Shown piece by piece: positions 43,375 to 52,436 of a stretch of DNA of 64,000 bases. Each line of letters begins with the position of its first letter. Position 1 is the first letter of the stretch. This DNA comes from Microbacterium rhizomatis (lineage in GTDB: Bacteria > Actinomycetota > Actinomycetes > Actinomycetales > Microbacteriaceae), in NCBI RefSeq assembly GCF_008710745.1, contig NZ_VYSA01000007.1, positions 1-64,000 on the forward strand, given 5' to 3'. The position numbers and the translations under genes are program-made. The notes below the pieces were generated by a model that was given only the letters and a program-made list of their open reading frames with translations, made no database searches and was not told where the DNA came from.

Positions 43375-44361
43375 GTGCAGGTCATCGACGTCGATCACCA
43401 GGACTACTCGAAGAGTGCGCAGCAGACCATCCGCAGCGGATTCGGCACCGGCCTACTCGCGGCCGGTCGGGAGTCGGATCGGGTCGTCGCCCTGTGCGCC
43501 GACCTCACCGAGAGCACGCAGATGCATCTCTTCCGCGATGCGTTCCCCGATCGCTTCATCCAAGTGGGCGTGGCCGAGCAGAACCTCGTCACCGTCGCGG
43601 CTGGACTCGCCCACGCGGGCTTCATCCCGTTCACCACGAGCTACGCGGCATTCAGCCCCGGCCGCAACTGGGAGCAGATCAAGACCACCGCGGCGCTGAA
43701 CGACCGCCCGGTGAAGATCATCGGTGCCCACACGGGTGTCAACGTCGGCCCGGACGGCGCGACGCACCAGATGCTCGAAGACATCGCGCTCATGCGCGTG
43801 CTGCCGAACATGGTGGTCATCGCTCCGGCCGACAGCATCGAGGCGGAGAAAGCGACGAGGGCGATCGCGTTCAACGACATGCCCAGCTATCTTCGCCTCG
43901 CACGCGACAAGACGCCAGTGTTCACCCGGCCGGACACGCCGTTCGAGATCGGCAAGGCGCTGCTGTTGCACAGCGGAGACGACGTCACGATCGTCGCGAC
44001 CGGCACGATGACCTACGAGGCGCTGAGCGTCGCGAGGATCCTCGCCGAGCGCGGCATCCGTGCCGATGTGCTGCATTGCGCCACGATCAAGCCGCTCGAT
44101 GACGAGGCGATCATCGCGAGCGCAGCCCGCACGCGGCGGGTCGTGACCATAGAGGAAGCCCAAATCGCCGGCGGCCTCGGGGGCGCGGTCTCCGAGATAC
44201 TCGGAGAACGACTCCCCACGCTGATGAACCGCATCGGCATCCGCGACCGGTTCGGCGAGAGCGGAGCACCCCGCGAGCTGCTCACCCACTTCGGACTCAC
44301 CGCCCCACAGATTGCGCAGTCGGTGGACGCGTGGCTCGCCGCCGCGGCGCCGCACTCCTGA
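43375..44361 (+). CDS. Transketolase, C-terminal subunit
   Basis: 328 residues from GTG 43375, 7 nt after GGGGAGG; GTG 43369 overlaps the previous stop and is an alternative. Pyrimidine-binding domain: RFIQVGVAEQNLVTVAAGLAHAG with the catalytic Glu, THTGVNVGPDGATHQMLEDI-like loop, and the C-terminal domain DDVTIVATGTMTYEAL. It pairs with the preceding subunit in an alpha2-beta2 enzyme. Confidence 0.91.
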   Translation: MQVIDVDHQDYSKSAQQTIRSGFGTGLLAAGRESDRVVALCADLTESTQMHLFRDAFPDRFIQVGVAEQNLVTVAAGLAHAGFIPFTTSYAAFSPGRNWEQIKTTAALNDRPVKIIGAHTGVNVGPDGATHQMLEDIALMRVLPNMVVIAPADSIEAEKATRAIAFNDMPSYLRLARDKTPVFTRPDTPFEIGKALLLHSGDDVTIVATGTMTYEALSVARILAERGIRADVLHCATIKPLDDEAIIASAARTRRVVTIEEAQIAGGLGGAVSEILGERLPTLMNRIGIRDRFGESGAPRELLTHFGLTAPQIAQSVDAWLAAAAPHS

Positions 44362-44427
44362 TCACCCGACACTGATCCCCGCGGCGACCCCGCCGCCGAC
44401 CTGCTCGAGAAGAATCTCGGAGACCTC

Positions 44428-45681
44428 ATGGTGAAGCACCAGATCCCCCGTCCGAAAGACCTCCTGCCGCTGATGCAGTTCAAAAAGCCGCAGCTGAGCG
44501 CGAAGAAACGCCGGCTGGAGTCGGCGTTGACAGTTGTGGACCTCCGCCGCATCGCGCAGGCGCGCACGCCGCGCGCGGCATTCGACTACACCGAGGGTGC
44601 AGCGGAGGCCGAGATCTCGCTCGCCCGCGCACGGCAAGCGTTCCGCGACATCGAATTCCACCCCCACGTGCTGCGCGACGTCTCGCACGTCGACACCGGA
44701 TGGGATGTACTCGGCTCGCGAGTCGCCCTGCCGTTCGGCATCGCTCCGACCGGGTTCACCCGCATGATGCAGACCGAGGGGGAACGCGCGGGCGCCGCAG
44801 CGGCCTCGGCCGCAGGCATCCCGTTCGCCCTGTCGACCATGGGCACCACCGCCATCGAAGACGTCGCAGCCGCGGGTGGCTCCGGGGGCCGCAACTGGTT
44901 CCAGCTGTACATGTGGAAAGACCGGGACCGGTCGATGGCACTGGTCGACCGCGCCGCGAAAGTCGGATTCGACACACTGCTGGTCACGGTCGACGTTCCC
45001 GTCGCCGGCGCCCGACTGCGCGACAAGCGCAACGGCTTCTCGATCCCGCCACAGCTGACCCTGGAGACGGTGGTCAACGCCATCCCCCGCCCCGCATGGT
45101 GGATCAACTTCCTCACCACCGAGCCACTCGCCTTCGCATCGCTTTCGAAGTGGTCGGGCACGGTAGGCGAGCTTCTTGACACGATGTTCGATCCGACGGT
45201 GACTTACGACGACCTCGCCTGGATCAAGGAGCAGTGGCCCGGGAAGGTGGTGGTGAAGGGCGTGCAGACCGTCGAGGACGCCCGCCGGATCGCCGATCTC
45301 GGCGTGGATGGGATCACTCTCTCCAACCACGGCGGCCGCCAGCTCGATCGCGCACCGATCCCATTCCATCTGCTTCCCGAGGTCGTGCGCGAGGTCGGAA
45401 ACGACATCGAAGTGCACCTCGACACCGGCATCATGACCGGCGCCGACATCGTGGCCTCAATCGCGCTCGGTGCCCGCTTCACGATGGTCGGGCGCGCCTA
45501 CCTGTACGGCCTGATGGCCGGGGGGCGCGAGGGCGTGGATCGGATGATCGAGATCCTCGGGTCGGAGGTCACCCGCACCATGCGCCTACTCGGAGTCACC
45601 CGCCTCGAGGAGCTGACTCCCGCCCACGTCACTCAGCTCGACCGGCTCGCGCCCATGCGTCCACGGGTTCGACGAGCATGA
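44428..45681 (+). CDS. lldD: FMN-dependent L-lactate dehydrogenase / alpha-hydroxyacid oxidase
   Basis: 417 residues from ATG 44428. FMN-dependent alpha-hydroxyacid dehydrogenase: FDYTEGAAEAEISLARAR at the start, PFGIAPTGFTRMMQTEGE, FQLYMWKDRD, VDVPVAGARLRDKRNGF, the active-site His/Arg in SNHGGRQLDRAP, then DTGIMTGADIVASIALGA. It oxidises L-lactate or a related hydroxyacid to the ketoacid, passing electrons to quinone. Length is slightly above LldD (~390) because of an N-terminal extension. Close behind the transketolase genes, so probably the last gene of that operon. Confidence 0.88.
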   Translation: MVKHQIPRPKDLLPLMQFKKPQLSAKKRRLESALTVVDLRRIAQARTPRAAFDYTEGAAEAEISLARARQAFRDIEFHPHVLRDVSHVDTGWDVLGSRVALPFGIAPTGFTRMMQTEGERAGAAAASAAGIPFALSTMGTTAIEDVAAAGGSGGRNWFQLYMWKDRDRSMALVDRAAKVGFDTLLVTVDVPVAGARLRDKRNGFSIPPQLTLETVVNAIPRPAWWINFLTTEPLAFASLSKWSGTVGELLDTMFDPTVTYDDLAWIKEQWPGKVVVKGVQTVEDARRIADLGVDGITLSNHGGRQLDRAPIPFHLLPEVVREVGNDIEVHLDTGIMTGADIVASIALGARFTMVGRAYLYGLMAGGREGVDRMIEILGSEVTRTMRLLGVTRLEELTPAHVTQLDRLAPMRPRVRRA

Positions 45682-45776
45682 GTGGCGCGATGCAGGTCGC
45701 CGCCGCGGCGCATCCGGTGACGCGCGGCCGGGTGATCGCCAAGGGACTGGAATTCGCTTACCTGCAAGCGTGGTGA
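45678..45776 (+). CDS. Very short ORF, possibly a truncated gene start
   Basis: 32 codons from an ATG overlapping the lldD stop (ATGA): MSGAMQVAAAAHPVTRGRVI and an end GLEFAYLQAW. The coupling suggests it began a further operon gene that is now cut off by the SDR pseudogene region. No family recognised. Confidence 0.3.
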   Translation: MSGAMQVAAAAHPVTRGRVIAKGLEFAYLQAW

Positions 45777-45801
45777 GCGGGGTTTCGGCGACACTGGGGT
45801 C

Positions 45802-46360
45802 TTAGTCGGTGACGTTGTCGATCAAGGCATCTGTGAGGTGTGCGCGACGTTCAGCAACCTGCTCGCCGCAAGGAGCCAGATGTTGTGCCGGTGGCTGGAG
45901 GGGACGAGGTCGTAGGCCGTCGAGTACCGTCTGATCGTCCCTGTCGGTGAGAGCACGGGCGGCCGTGTTTTCCTGCAGGGAGGGCACTTCAGACTCGAAC
46001 TTCTGCTGCCCGCGCGAGACGCGCATGACCAGTCGTTCGGTGGAAAGTTGCAGCAGAGTGCCGGCGGCGTTTCCTCGCAGTGCTGCTCCGGAGGCGACGT
46101 TGACGATGGAACCCGCGCCGGTGGCGAGCAGTTTCCGTGAGGACTGCCCCGGCCTAGAAGAAACGCGCCGTCCACGTTCACGGCGAACACGCTGCGTCAT
46201 AGGTCGTCGAACCTAGCGACGCCGGCGGCGGGTGCTTCCAGGCCGGGGATGGAAAGGTCCACGGCGATCGCGCGCCCGCCCTCGGCGGCGACGCGGCTGG
46301 CTGTGCGGCGACCGAACCCGGACGGCACCGGTGACGATAGTGGTGCCGCAGGAGAACCGA
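45802..46360 (-). pseudogene. Decayed short-chain dehydrogenase
   Basis: Minus-strand pieces in alternating frames: GTTIVTGA then GFGRRTASRVAAEGGRAIAV near 46340-46250, VFAVNVDGAFLLG near 46180, and LLATGAGSIVNVASGAALRG near 46110. Together they give the N-terminal two thirds of a classical SDR with several frameshifts; the YxxxK region and C-terminus are lost or scrambled. Confidence 0.7.
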
Positions 46361-46851
46361 CCAGCAGCTGACACTGTAGCCGACCACCCTACGTCGCATC
46401 GTCAGCCGAATCAGGCGCGGCGGCGCCGCCGACGCGTGCGGCAACTCATCCATGAGCGACCGCGAGAATCGGCCCTTGCTAATCGCGACGGGCTTATCGA
46501 GAGACTGGAGCCATGCAGGCCGGGGCTTGCTCTCATCGTGACCTCCTTGTGCCAGTGGTTCGCGGAGCGCGGGGCCGGCGGTGGGGTCTTTCCGCCAGGT
46601 GCTGAGCGAGTAGTGGGTGGTGAGCGGTCGGTCCTTCGTGGGTCGACTCCTTGCTTGGGCTCCAGTGAACTTCCAGGCTTTCGCGAAGGGTCTCGACGCG
46701 TCGGCCGGATGGATCGATCCGGGTCCTGCAACGGCAGCAGGTGTACTGCAAACGCAGTAGTCAGGTTCGTCCGCACAGACGGTTCCCGCCGGCGCGTTCG
46801 TCGGGAGTCTTGAAATCGAACTTGTTCCACCCACCTAGCGAAGGAACTCCC
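46361..46851. other. Intergenic region before the MMPL gene
   Basis: No gene supported on either strand. It holds a perfect inverted repeat, TACTGCAAACGCAGTA (46744-46759), ~93 bp before the MMPL start, which may be an operator, and the ribosome site GAAGGAACTCCC. Confidence 0.45.
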
Positions 46852-49047
46852 TTGTCAACGTTCTTGTCTCATGTCGGGCGCTTGAGTGCCCGATTCCGAT
46901 GGGTGGTGGTCGTCGCCTGGGTGGTGATCTTCGCCGCCCTGATCGCCGTGCTCGCCGCCGGTAGCAGCGCCGGATCCACGGAGAAGGCTGAGACTTCCAT
47001 CCCGGATTCCCAGGCATCGCTCGCCCTCGAGCGGATGAATCAGGAGTTCCCGGCACTCGATTCCCCCGGCGCAACATTGCAGCTGGTGTTCCACCCGGAC
47101 AGCGGGGAGGTGACCTCCGCCGCTACCGCAGCCGAGATCGCATCGGTTCTCGCCGACGCGGAGGACCTGCCCGGTGTGCAGTCGGTGAGCAACCCCCTCG
47201 ACCCGGCACGCCCCTACATCTCTGAAGACCTCACTCTCGCAGCCGCGACGTTGACCTTCGGGGAGCTGACAGAAGATGAGGAGAAGGACTATTACGACGC
47301 GGCCCTGGAGTTCCAGGAAAACGCGCCGCCCGCGCTGGGTGTTGAGCTCGGCGGCAACCTTGTTCCCCTCGGCGCGCCCGCTCCCGGGCCGGGTGAGGCC
47401 GTAGGTGTGATCATTGCGTTCGTGGTGCTTGCACTGACCTTCGGGTCGCTGCTCGCCGCAGGAGTCAACCTTCTGATCGCCGTGTTCGGGGTCGGTGTGG
47501 GTCTCGTGGGGACTCTCGCGTACGGCACGCTGTTTCCGATCGGCGACAACACGATCATCCTCGCGGCGATGCTCGGTCTCGCAGTCGGCATCGACTACAG
47601 CCTGTTCATCCTGTCCCGCTTCCGCAACGAGCTCCGCGGAGGACGATCAGTGGATGACGCCGTCGCCCGCGCGACAGGCACGGCCGGCACGGCCGTCGTC
47701 TTCGCCGGTCTCACCGTGATCGTCGCTCTCGTGGCGTTGCTCGTGGCGAACCTGAGCGACATCACAGAGATGGGCTTCGCCGCTGCGGTCGCGGTCGCCG
47801 TGACAGTTCTATTGGCACTCACGCTTCTCCCGGCGCTCATGCGGTTCCTCGGGTTCCGTGCGCTCTCTAGGAAGCAGCGCCGCGCCCTCGAGCGGGGCGA
47901 ACTGTGGACGGAAGGCCAGAAGCAGAAGCGTGGCATCATGCGCGGTTGGGGCAGTGTCGTCGTCAATAGGCCGATCATCTCGCTCTTCACCGGTGTCCTC
48001 ATCCTCATCGTCGTCGCGCTGCCGATGCTCAGTATGAAGACCGCGTTCATCGTTCCCGGCGGCTCGGACCCGTCCAGCACCGAACGTGCCGCATACAACC
48101 TCATCATGGACAAGTTCGGGGGAGTCCAGAGCCCGCTCATCGTTCTCGCCGAGGGCAACGACATCGCGAACGAGACCGCGAAGATCGAAAGCGACCTTGC
48201 AGGCTTCGACGGGGTGCAGCGGGTGGTTCCGGCGGAGACCAGCGCGGACGGCACCTACGCGCGCATCATCGTGATCCCCGAGGGCGGCCCGATCGACGAC
48301 GCAACGAAAGACCTCGTCCACCAGGTCAGGGACAACGCGGACGCCGTCTCCGGCGTGCATCTCGAAGTCACCGGCGAGACCGCGATCAGTATCGATCAGG
48401 ACGAGCAACTCATGCAGGCGCTGATCAAGTACATCGTCGTCATCGTCGTCATCTCCATCATCCTGTTGATCGTGCTGTTCCGGTCGCTACTGATCCCGGT
48501 GATCGCCACACTCGGATACCTGCTCTCGGTGGCCGCCGCGTTCGGCGCCAGCGTGGCCGTGTTCCAATGGGGATGGCTCGACCCGCTTATCACCGCCCCC
48601 CAGGGCGATCCGATGATGAGTCTGCTGCCACTGCTGCTGGTGGGTGTGTTGTTCGGTCTGGCAATGGATTACCAGGTGTTCCTGGTGTCGCGGATCCAGG
48701 AGATGCACCGCAAGGGCATGGACCCCAAGCCCGCGATTCGGGAAGGGTTCGCCCGCTCCGGCCCCGTCCTGGTCGCCGCCGCGACGATCATGATCGTCGT
48801 ATTCGCCGGGTTCGCCACCAGCCACTTCGCGATCGGCGCGTCCATCGCCTTCGGCCTGATGGTCGGAGTCGCAGCAGATGCGTTCATCGTCCGACTGGTA
48901 CTGATGCCCGCAGCGCTGTCCCTGCTCGGCAAGTCCGCCTGGTGGATCCCGAAGTGGTTAGACAAGATCCTCCCGGACATCGACGTTGAGGGCCACTCCC
49001 TCGACGCGAAGGACGAAGAACACAGGCAGCCGGCCCTGGTCGGCTAA
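46852..49047 (+). CDS. MMPL-family RND transporter
   Basis: 731 residues from TTG 46852, 7 nt after AAGGA. Typical actinobacterial MMPL: helix 1 (RWVVVVAWVVIFAALIAVLA), a ~150-residue extracellular domain, helices 2-6 with GLAVGIDYSLFILSRFRNEL (the Asp-Tyr proton-relay region), a second helix and extracellular domain, then helices 8-12 with GLAMDYQVFLVSRIQEMH. Length ~730 is that of the shorter MMPL class. It exports lipids, siderophores or hydrophobic drugs using the proton gradient. No TetR gene adjoins. A terminator follows. Confidence 0.9.
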   Translation: MSTFLSHVGRLSARFRWVVVVAWVVIFAALIAVLAAGSSAGSTEKAETSIPDSQASLALERMNQEFPALDSPGATLQLVFHPDSGEVTSAATAAEIASVLADAEDLPGVQSVSNPLDPARPYISEDLTLAAATLTFGELTEDEEKDYYDAALEFQENAPPALGVELGGNLVPLGAPAPGPGEAVGVIIAFVVLALTFGSLLAAGVNLLIAVFGVGVGLVGTLAYGTLFPIGDNTIILAAMLGLAVGIDYSLFILSRFRNELRGGRSVDDAVARATGTAGTAVVFAGLTVIVALVALLVANLSDITEMGFAAAVAVAVTVLLALTLLPALMRFLGFRALSRKQRRALERGELWTEGQKQKRGIMRGWGSVVVNRPIISLFTGVLILIVVALPMLSMKTAFIVPGGSDPSSTERAAYNLIMDKFGGVQSPLIVLAEGNDIANETAKIESDLAGFDGVQRVVPAETSADGTYARIIVIPEGGPIDDATKDLVHQVRDNADAVSGVHLEVTGETAISIDQDEQLMQALIKYIVVIVVISIILLIVLFRSLLIPVIATLGYLLSVAAAFGASVAVFQWGWLDPLITAPQGDPMMSLLPLLLVGVLFGLAMDYQVFLVSRIQEMHRKGMDPKPAIREGFARSGPVLVAAATIMIVVFAGFATSHFAIGASIAFGLMVGVAADAFIVRLVLMPAALSLLGKSAWWIPKWLDKILPDIDVEGHSLDAKDEEHRQPALVG

Positions 49048-49062
49048 CACTCACAAGGAGAA

Positions 49063-49091
49063 GGGGCCGCTGCCAGCCAGGCAGGGGCCCC
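49063..49091 (+). terminator. Rho-independent terminator after the MMPL gene
   Basis: GGGGCC-G-CTGCC (49063-49074) pairs with GGCAG-G-GGCCCC (49080-49091), one G/G mismatch, AGCCA loop, followed by GTTCTTC. Sixteen nt after the stop. Confidence 0.75.
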
Positions 49092-49098
49092 GTTCTTC

Positions 49099-49146
49099 AC
49101 GTTTCGTCACGCATCGGTCTCGACGTTTCGCCACACGTCGGTCTCG
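49099..49146. repeat. Tandem 24-bp duplication
   Basis: Two adjacent 24-bp units (49099-49122 and 49123-49146), both starting ACGTTTCG and ending TCGGTCTCG, differ at three positions. The rest of 49147-49385 shows nothing recognisable. Confidence 0.65.
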
Positions 49147-49385
49147 GCGGGTGATGCAAACGGACGATCCGGCTGGACCTCGGCGCGTGGCCAGCACGAT
49201 TCTCCGCACAGCGCTGACCGAATCCACCACCCCAACAACAGTGAGGGTCGCTAGCACGGCAATGCTCCGAAGATGTTCGCTTGTATGCAGGCCGCGCCGC
49301 GGCAGCCTCCACGCTGACGTGAGACCACCTGAGCCGTTCTCACACCATCGGGGGCGGTATGCCCGCGCGTATGGAGGGTCGTGCG

Positions 49386-50051
49386 TCAGCGGTCGGCGAC
49401 GATCCCGGCCTGGTAGGCGAACGCCACCAGCTGGGCACGATCTCGTGCCCCAACTTTCGCCATCGCCCGGTTGGCGTGGGTCTTAACCGTGAACGGGGAT
49501 ACGAACATCTCGGCGGCGATCTCGTCATTGGATATCCCGCGGGTGACGGCGATCACGACGTCGCGTTCCCGTGGTGTGAGCGCTTCGAACCGGCGCGCCA
49601 AGGATTCGTCAACGCGTTGTAAGGGTGCCTCGGCGACTCGGCTGATCGCCGCGGCCGCAGCGGCGGCCGACAAGGCACCACCTCCGGTCATCACATCGGT
49701 GATCCCCGCGATGAGCTCGACGGGTCCGACCCCTTTGCCGAGGAACCCGTTGGCGCCGGCGCTGAGCGCGGCATAGACGTTCTCGTCGTGTTCGAACGTG
49801 GTGAGAATGATGACTTTGACCTGCTCAGACGTGTGAGTGCGCCGGATTCGGGTGGTCGCCTCGACCCCGTCGATACCGGGCATCCGAATGTCCATCAGGA
49901 CCACGTCGACTGGGTTGTTTTCCAGATAGTCCAGCGCTGCGAACGCGTCGCCGACATCAGCGGCGACCTCGATCTCAGGGCTGGAAGAGACGATGGTGCG
50001 AAGCCCCGCCCGGATCATCTCCTGGTCATCGACGATCAGTACCCGGATCAT
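49386..50051 (-). CDS. NarL/LuxR-type response regulator
   Basis: 221 residues from ATG 50051. The receiver (1-120) has the acidic pair IVDDQEM, phospho-acceptor Asp in VVLMDIRMPG and Lys in the GANGFLGKG region. The C-terminal HTH is LTPRERDVVIAVTRGISNDEIAAEMFVSPFTVKTH. It overlaps the kinase gene (ATGA), so it is its cognate regulator. Target genes are not evident; no transporter operon follows downstream. Confidence 0.92.
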   Translation of the reverse strand: MIRVLIVDDQEMIRAGLRTIVSSSPEIEVAADVGDAFAALDYLENNPVDVVLMDIRMPGIDGVEATTRIRRTHTSEQVKVIILTTFEHDENVYAALSAGANGFLGKGVGPVELIAGITDVMTGGGALSAAAAAAAISRVAEAPLQRVDESLARRFEALTPRERDVVIAVTRGISNDEIAAEMFVSPFTVKTHANRAMAKVGARDRAQLVAFAYQAGIVADR

Positions 50052-51244
50052 GGTGTATTCGCTTTCGTTGGCAGTTCCACGTGAACACCGAAGGTGTCCT
50101 CGGACCGCGTTATCTCGATGGTGCCGCCGGCGGCTTGGGTGCGTTCTCGCATCCCGACGAGTCCGTACCCGGTGCGTTCTTCGCCGGATAGTGGACGCAG
50201 TGTCTGCGGGTTACGGATGTCGATGATCAGCTGTTTGTCGGCCTTTCCGATCGTGAGACGCGCCGGGCCGGTCGCGTACTTACCGGCGTTGGTCAATGCC
50301 TCCTGCACGATTCGGTACGCCGCTGCCGATACATCAGCGTCGAGCTCGGGTGGATCGGGGTCCAGCTGCGCCACGATCTGGGCGCCAGCGCCAGTGAGCC
50401 GGGCGACCAGGGAGGGGATGTGCTCGAGGAGGGCGAGCTCCGACCGATCAGCCGTCCAACTATCCACATCCCGCAGCAAGTCCAGAATCTGCTGCGTCTC
50501 TTGAAGCGTGCGCTGGAGTCCTTCTCGGGCAGCGCGGAGGGCCTCCCGCGCGCTGCCGGCGTCGGAGGGGAGGGACACTTCGGCGACGCCGACGTTGATG
50601 TTCACAACGGCCAGTTCGTGTCCGACAACGTCGTGCAGGTCGCGGGCGATGCGCAGTCGTTCGTCGGTGACCGCTTGACGCAGTTCCACGGATTGCGCTG
50701 CGGCCAGGTCAATGGCGCGCTTTCGTGCCGCGTCCCACGACTCGGTCTGCAGGCGCACGACGCTTCCCGCTGCCGCTGCCGCAACGCAGAACGTCGCCGC
50801 GACCAGTGCCACCGGGGCGTCGAACTGACCATCGTCCCGGTGAACGAGTGTCAGATACAGGGAGGAGGCGCTGATGGCCATCGCCGGAATGACGTATCGG
50901 CCCTGTTTGGCGAAGAGGAACATGGCGAACACGGTGACGGTCCACACGCCGATGTATTCGGTGGCGTACAGGGCGCTGGCAACCCCGCCGACGGTGGTGA
51001 GTGCGAGTCCAACCCAGCGGGCGCGGAAGATGACGAGGAGCCCCGCGGCGGACAGTCCGATGCCAACGTAACCGAGGGATTCCTCGCCGGCGAAGAGCAT
51101 GACGCACAGCTCGGTGACGAGGGCCGTGATGGCGGCGATCATCACCGCTGTGGACAGCATGGGACCTCGCAAGAACCACGACTGTTTCGGCCATGCGACG
51201 TCCGGCGGCAGGGTGTCGGGGTTCATGGCCCAATCATCCGGCAT
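50048..51244 (-). CDS. Sensor histidine kinase (HisKA_3)
   Basis: 398 residues from 51244 (51226 possible). Five or so helices form an N-terminal membrane sensor (residues 20-160) with little outside the membrane. Phospho-acceptor His in ERLRIARDLHDVVGHELAVV; ATPase N box in IVQEALTNAGKYA (Ala-Gly in place of the usual N-A-x-KH) and G box in GYGLVGMRERTQAAGG. Forms a two-component system with the overlapping regulator gene; membrane stress is a usual signal for this type. Confidence 0.9.
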   Translation of the reverse strand: MPDDWAMNPDTLPPDVAWPKQSWFLRGPMLSTAVMIAAITALVTELCVMLFAGEESLGYVGIGLSAAGLLVIFRARWVGLALTTVGGVASALYATEYIGVWTVTVFAMFLFAKQGRYVIPAMAISASSLYLTLVHRDDGQFDAPVALVAATFCVAAAAAGSVVRLQTESWDAARKRAIDLAAAQSVELRQAVTDERLRIARDLHDVVGHELAVVNINVGVAEVSLPSDAGSAREALRAAREGLQRTLQETQQILDLLRDVDSWTADRSELALLEHIPSLVARLTGAGAQIVAQLDPDPPELDADVSAAAYRIVQEALTNAGKYATGPARLTIGKADKQLIIDIRNPQTLRPLSGEERTGYGLVGMRERTQAAGGTIEITRSEDTFGVHVELPTKANTP

Positions 51245-51659
51245 CTCGATGCGTGGTAGTGAGAGCGGCAGCGGGGGTCAGGGTCGCAGTACACCGCGCC
51301 CTCCCTACGATGTCGGTTTTCAGGTGACGCCCCGGTGCTGCGGATACCGAGAGCGGTGCCGATCGCAGCGACCACTCCGCCACGGTGACGCCGATAGCAC
51401 ACACCGTCGCGAAGTGTATGCCCAGTGTTCCCGGCGTCGAGGGGATGTGAATCGTCCGGACGGACTGCGCCGCCTACTGCGGATGCAGTACAAGGACCTT
51501 TGGCTGCGGCGTCGGAGCGTGGGTCGCAGCTCTTGGCAAGCCAACCGAGGATGTACTACATGTGGATGACGCGATTTCATCCGTGCGCATGATGCTCCGA
51601 ATCCAACGGGCAGGGAAGCTGGAAGCAACCTCACCCAGCTCCTCACGAAGGATTCCGAC
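51245..51659. other. Intergenic region, no gene supported
   Basis: About 415 bp with no product recognised on either strand. It may be eroded DNA at the left flank of the Tn554-like remnant. Confidence 0.4.
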
Positions 51660-51842
51660 ATGCCGACCTCGCCCCTCGCCCCGACCTCGTCTTCGACTGC
51701 CCCACGCCCGGGGGACCCGGGCTCCACTCTGTTGGAGTTCGTTTCCGGCACGCTACTGCAGGTAGGCACACAGGCGACGGGCTACGTCAGTAGCTTTGTG
51801 CTGGCCCCGAGCAGTGCTCTTACTCAGTCGGTGCCGGCGTGA
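51660..51842 (+). CDS. Short hypothetical ORF
   Basis: 60 codons from ATG 51660 with AAGGATTCCGAC before it. The middle is mildly hydrophobic (LLEFVSGTLLQVGTQATGYV). Its stop overlaps a GTG that opens another frame. No family recognised; could be chance. Confidence 0.3.
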   Translation: MPTSPLAPTSSSTAPRPGDPGSTLLEFVSGTLLQVGTQATGYVSSFVLAPSSALTQSVPA

Positions 51843-52162
51843 CCTCGGGCGTAGCCTCGCGTCAGGCTGGTGGACGCGCCAGAGCCATTAGGTCGGGCGT
51901 CGCAGAAGCCGGCATGTTGGCCGCTACGGGCGTGGTCATGGTCGGGGTGGTGATCACCTCACAGGTCGTACGCCTGGTTCAACAGTCCGCGGAGCGGCGC
52001 CGCATAGACGGCCAGCACTCCCGCGGCGATGCCGGCCGTGATCGCCCTGGCAACACTGCGAACGCCAGTCCTTCGCCAGTTCGACGCCGATCGGTGAACG
52101 CTAACTGGGCAAGATCCTGCACAAGTTCGCCGGGAACCTCCCTCCGGTCCTCGGCCCGGTGA
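51839..52162 (+). CDS. Short hypothetical ORF with one possible membrane segment
   Basis: 107 codons from GTG 51839, overlapping the previous stop (GTGA). Residues ~26-45 (LAATGVVMVGVVITSQVV) are hydrophobic. The 3' half runs into the recombinase remnant in another frame, so at most the first half can be real. Low certainty. Confidence 0.25.
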   Translation: MTSGVASRQAGGRARAIRSGVAEAGMLAATGVVMVGVVITSQVVRLVQQSAERRRIDGQHSRGDAGRDRPGNTANASPSPVRRRSVNANWARSCTSSPGTSLRSSAR

Positions 52163-52425
52163 CCGACGCGGACGGGCACCCGGTCGACTTAGACCTGAAC
52201 ACGGTGCAGGCTTGCGGCTTCCGCCGCGCCTACGCGCAACGTCACGCGGACAACGGCACCAACCCGGACGTGCTGCGGCATCTGATGGATCATGTCTCGT
52301 TTGAGCACCACGATGGGCTACTACCAGGTCAGCTCGAAACGGCGCCGGAAGGCCGTCAACACGCTCGCCCCGCTCGCGCATGATCGTCACGGCCGGCAGG
52401 TCGGCATCGCGAACGGGCGCATGTA
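52105..52425 (+). pseudogene. Tn554-type TnpB recombinase, 3' remnant
   Basis: One frame reads LGKILHKFAGNLPPVLGPVTD, then FRRAYAQRHADNGTNPDVLRHLMDHVSF (52210-52305), then another frame STTMGYYQVSSKRRRKAVNTLAP. These are the C-terminal catalytic blocks (H-x-x-R-like region, MDH and the Tyr of TMGYY) of a tyrosine recombinase of the Tn554 TnpB kind. The N-terminal two thirds are gone and there is a frameshift near 52305. Confidence 0.7.
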
Positions 52426-52436
52426 GCTGAAGAGAT

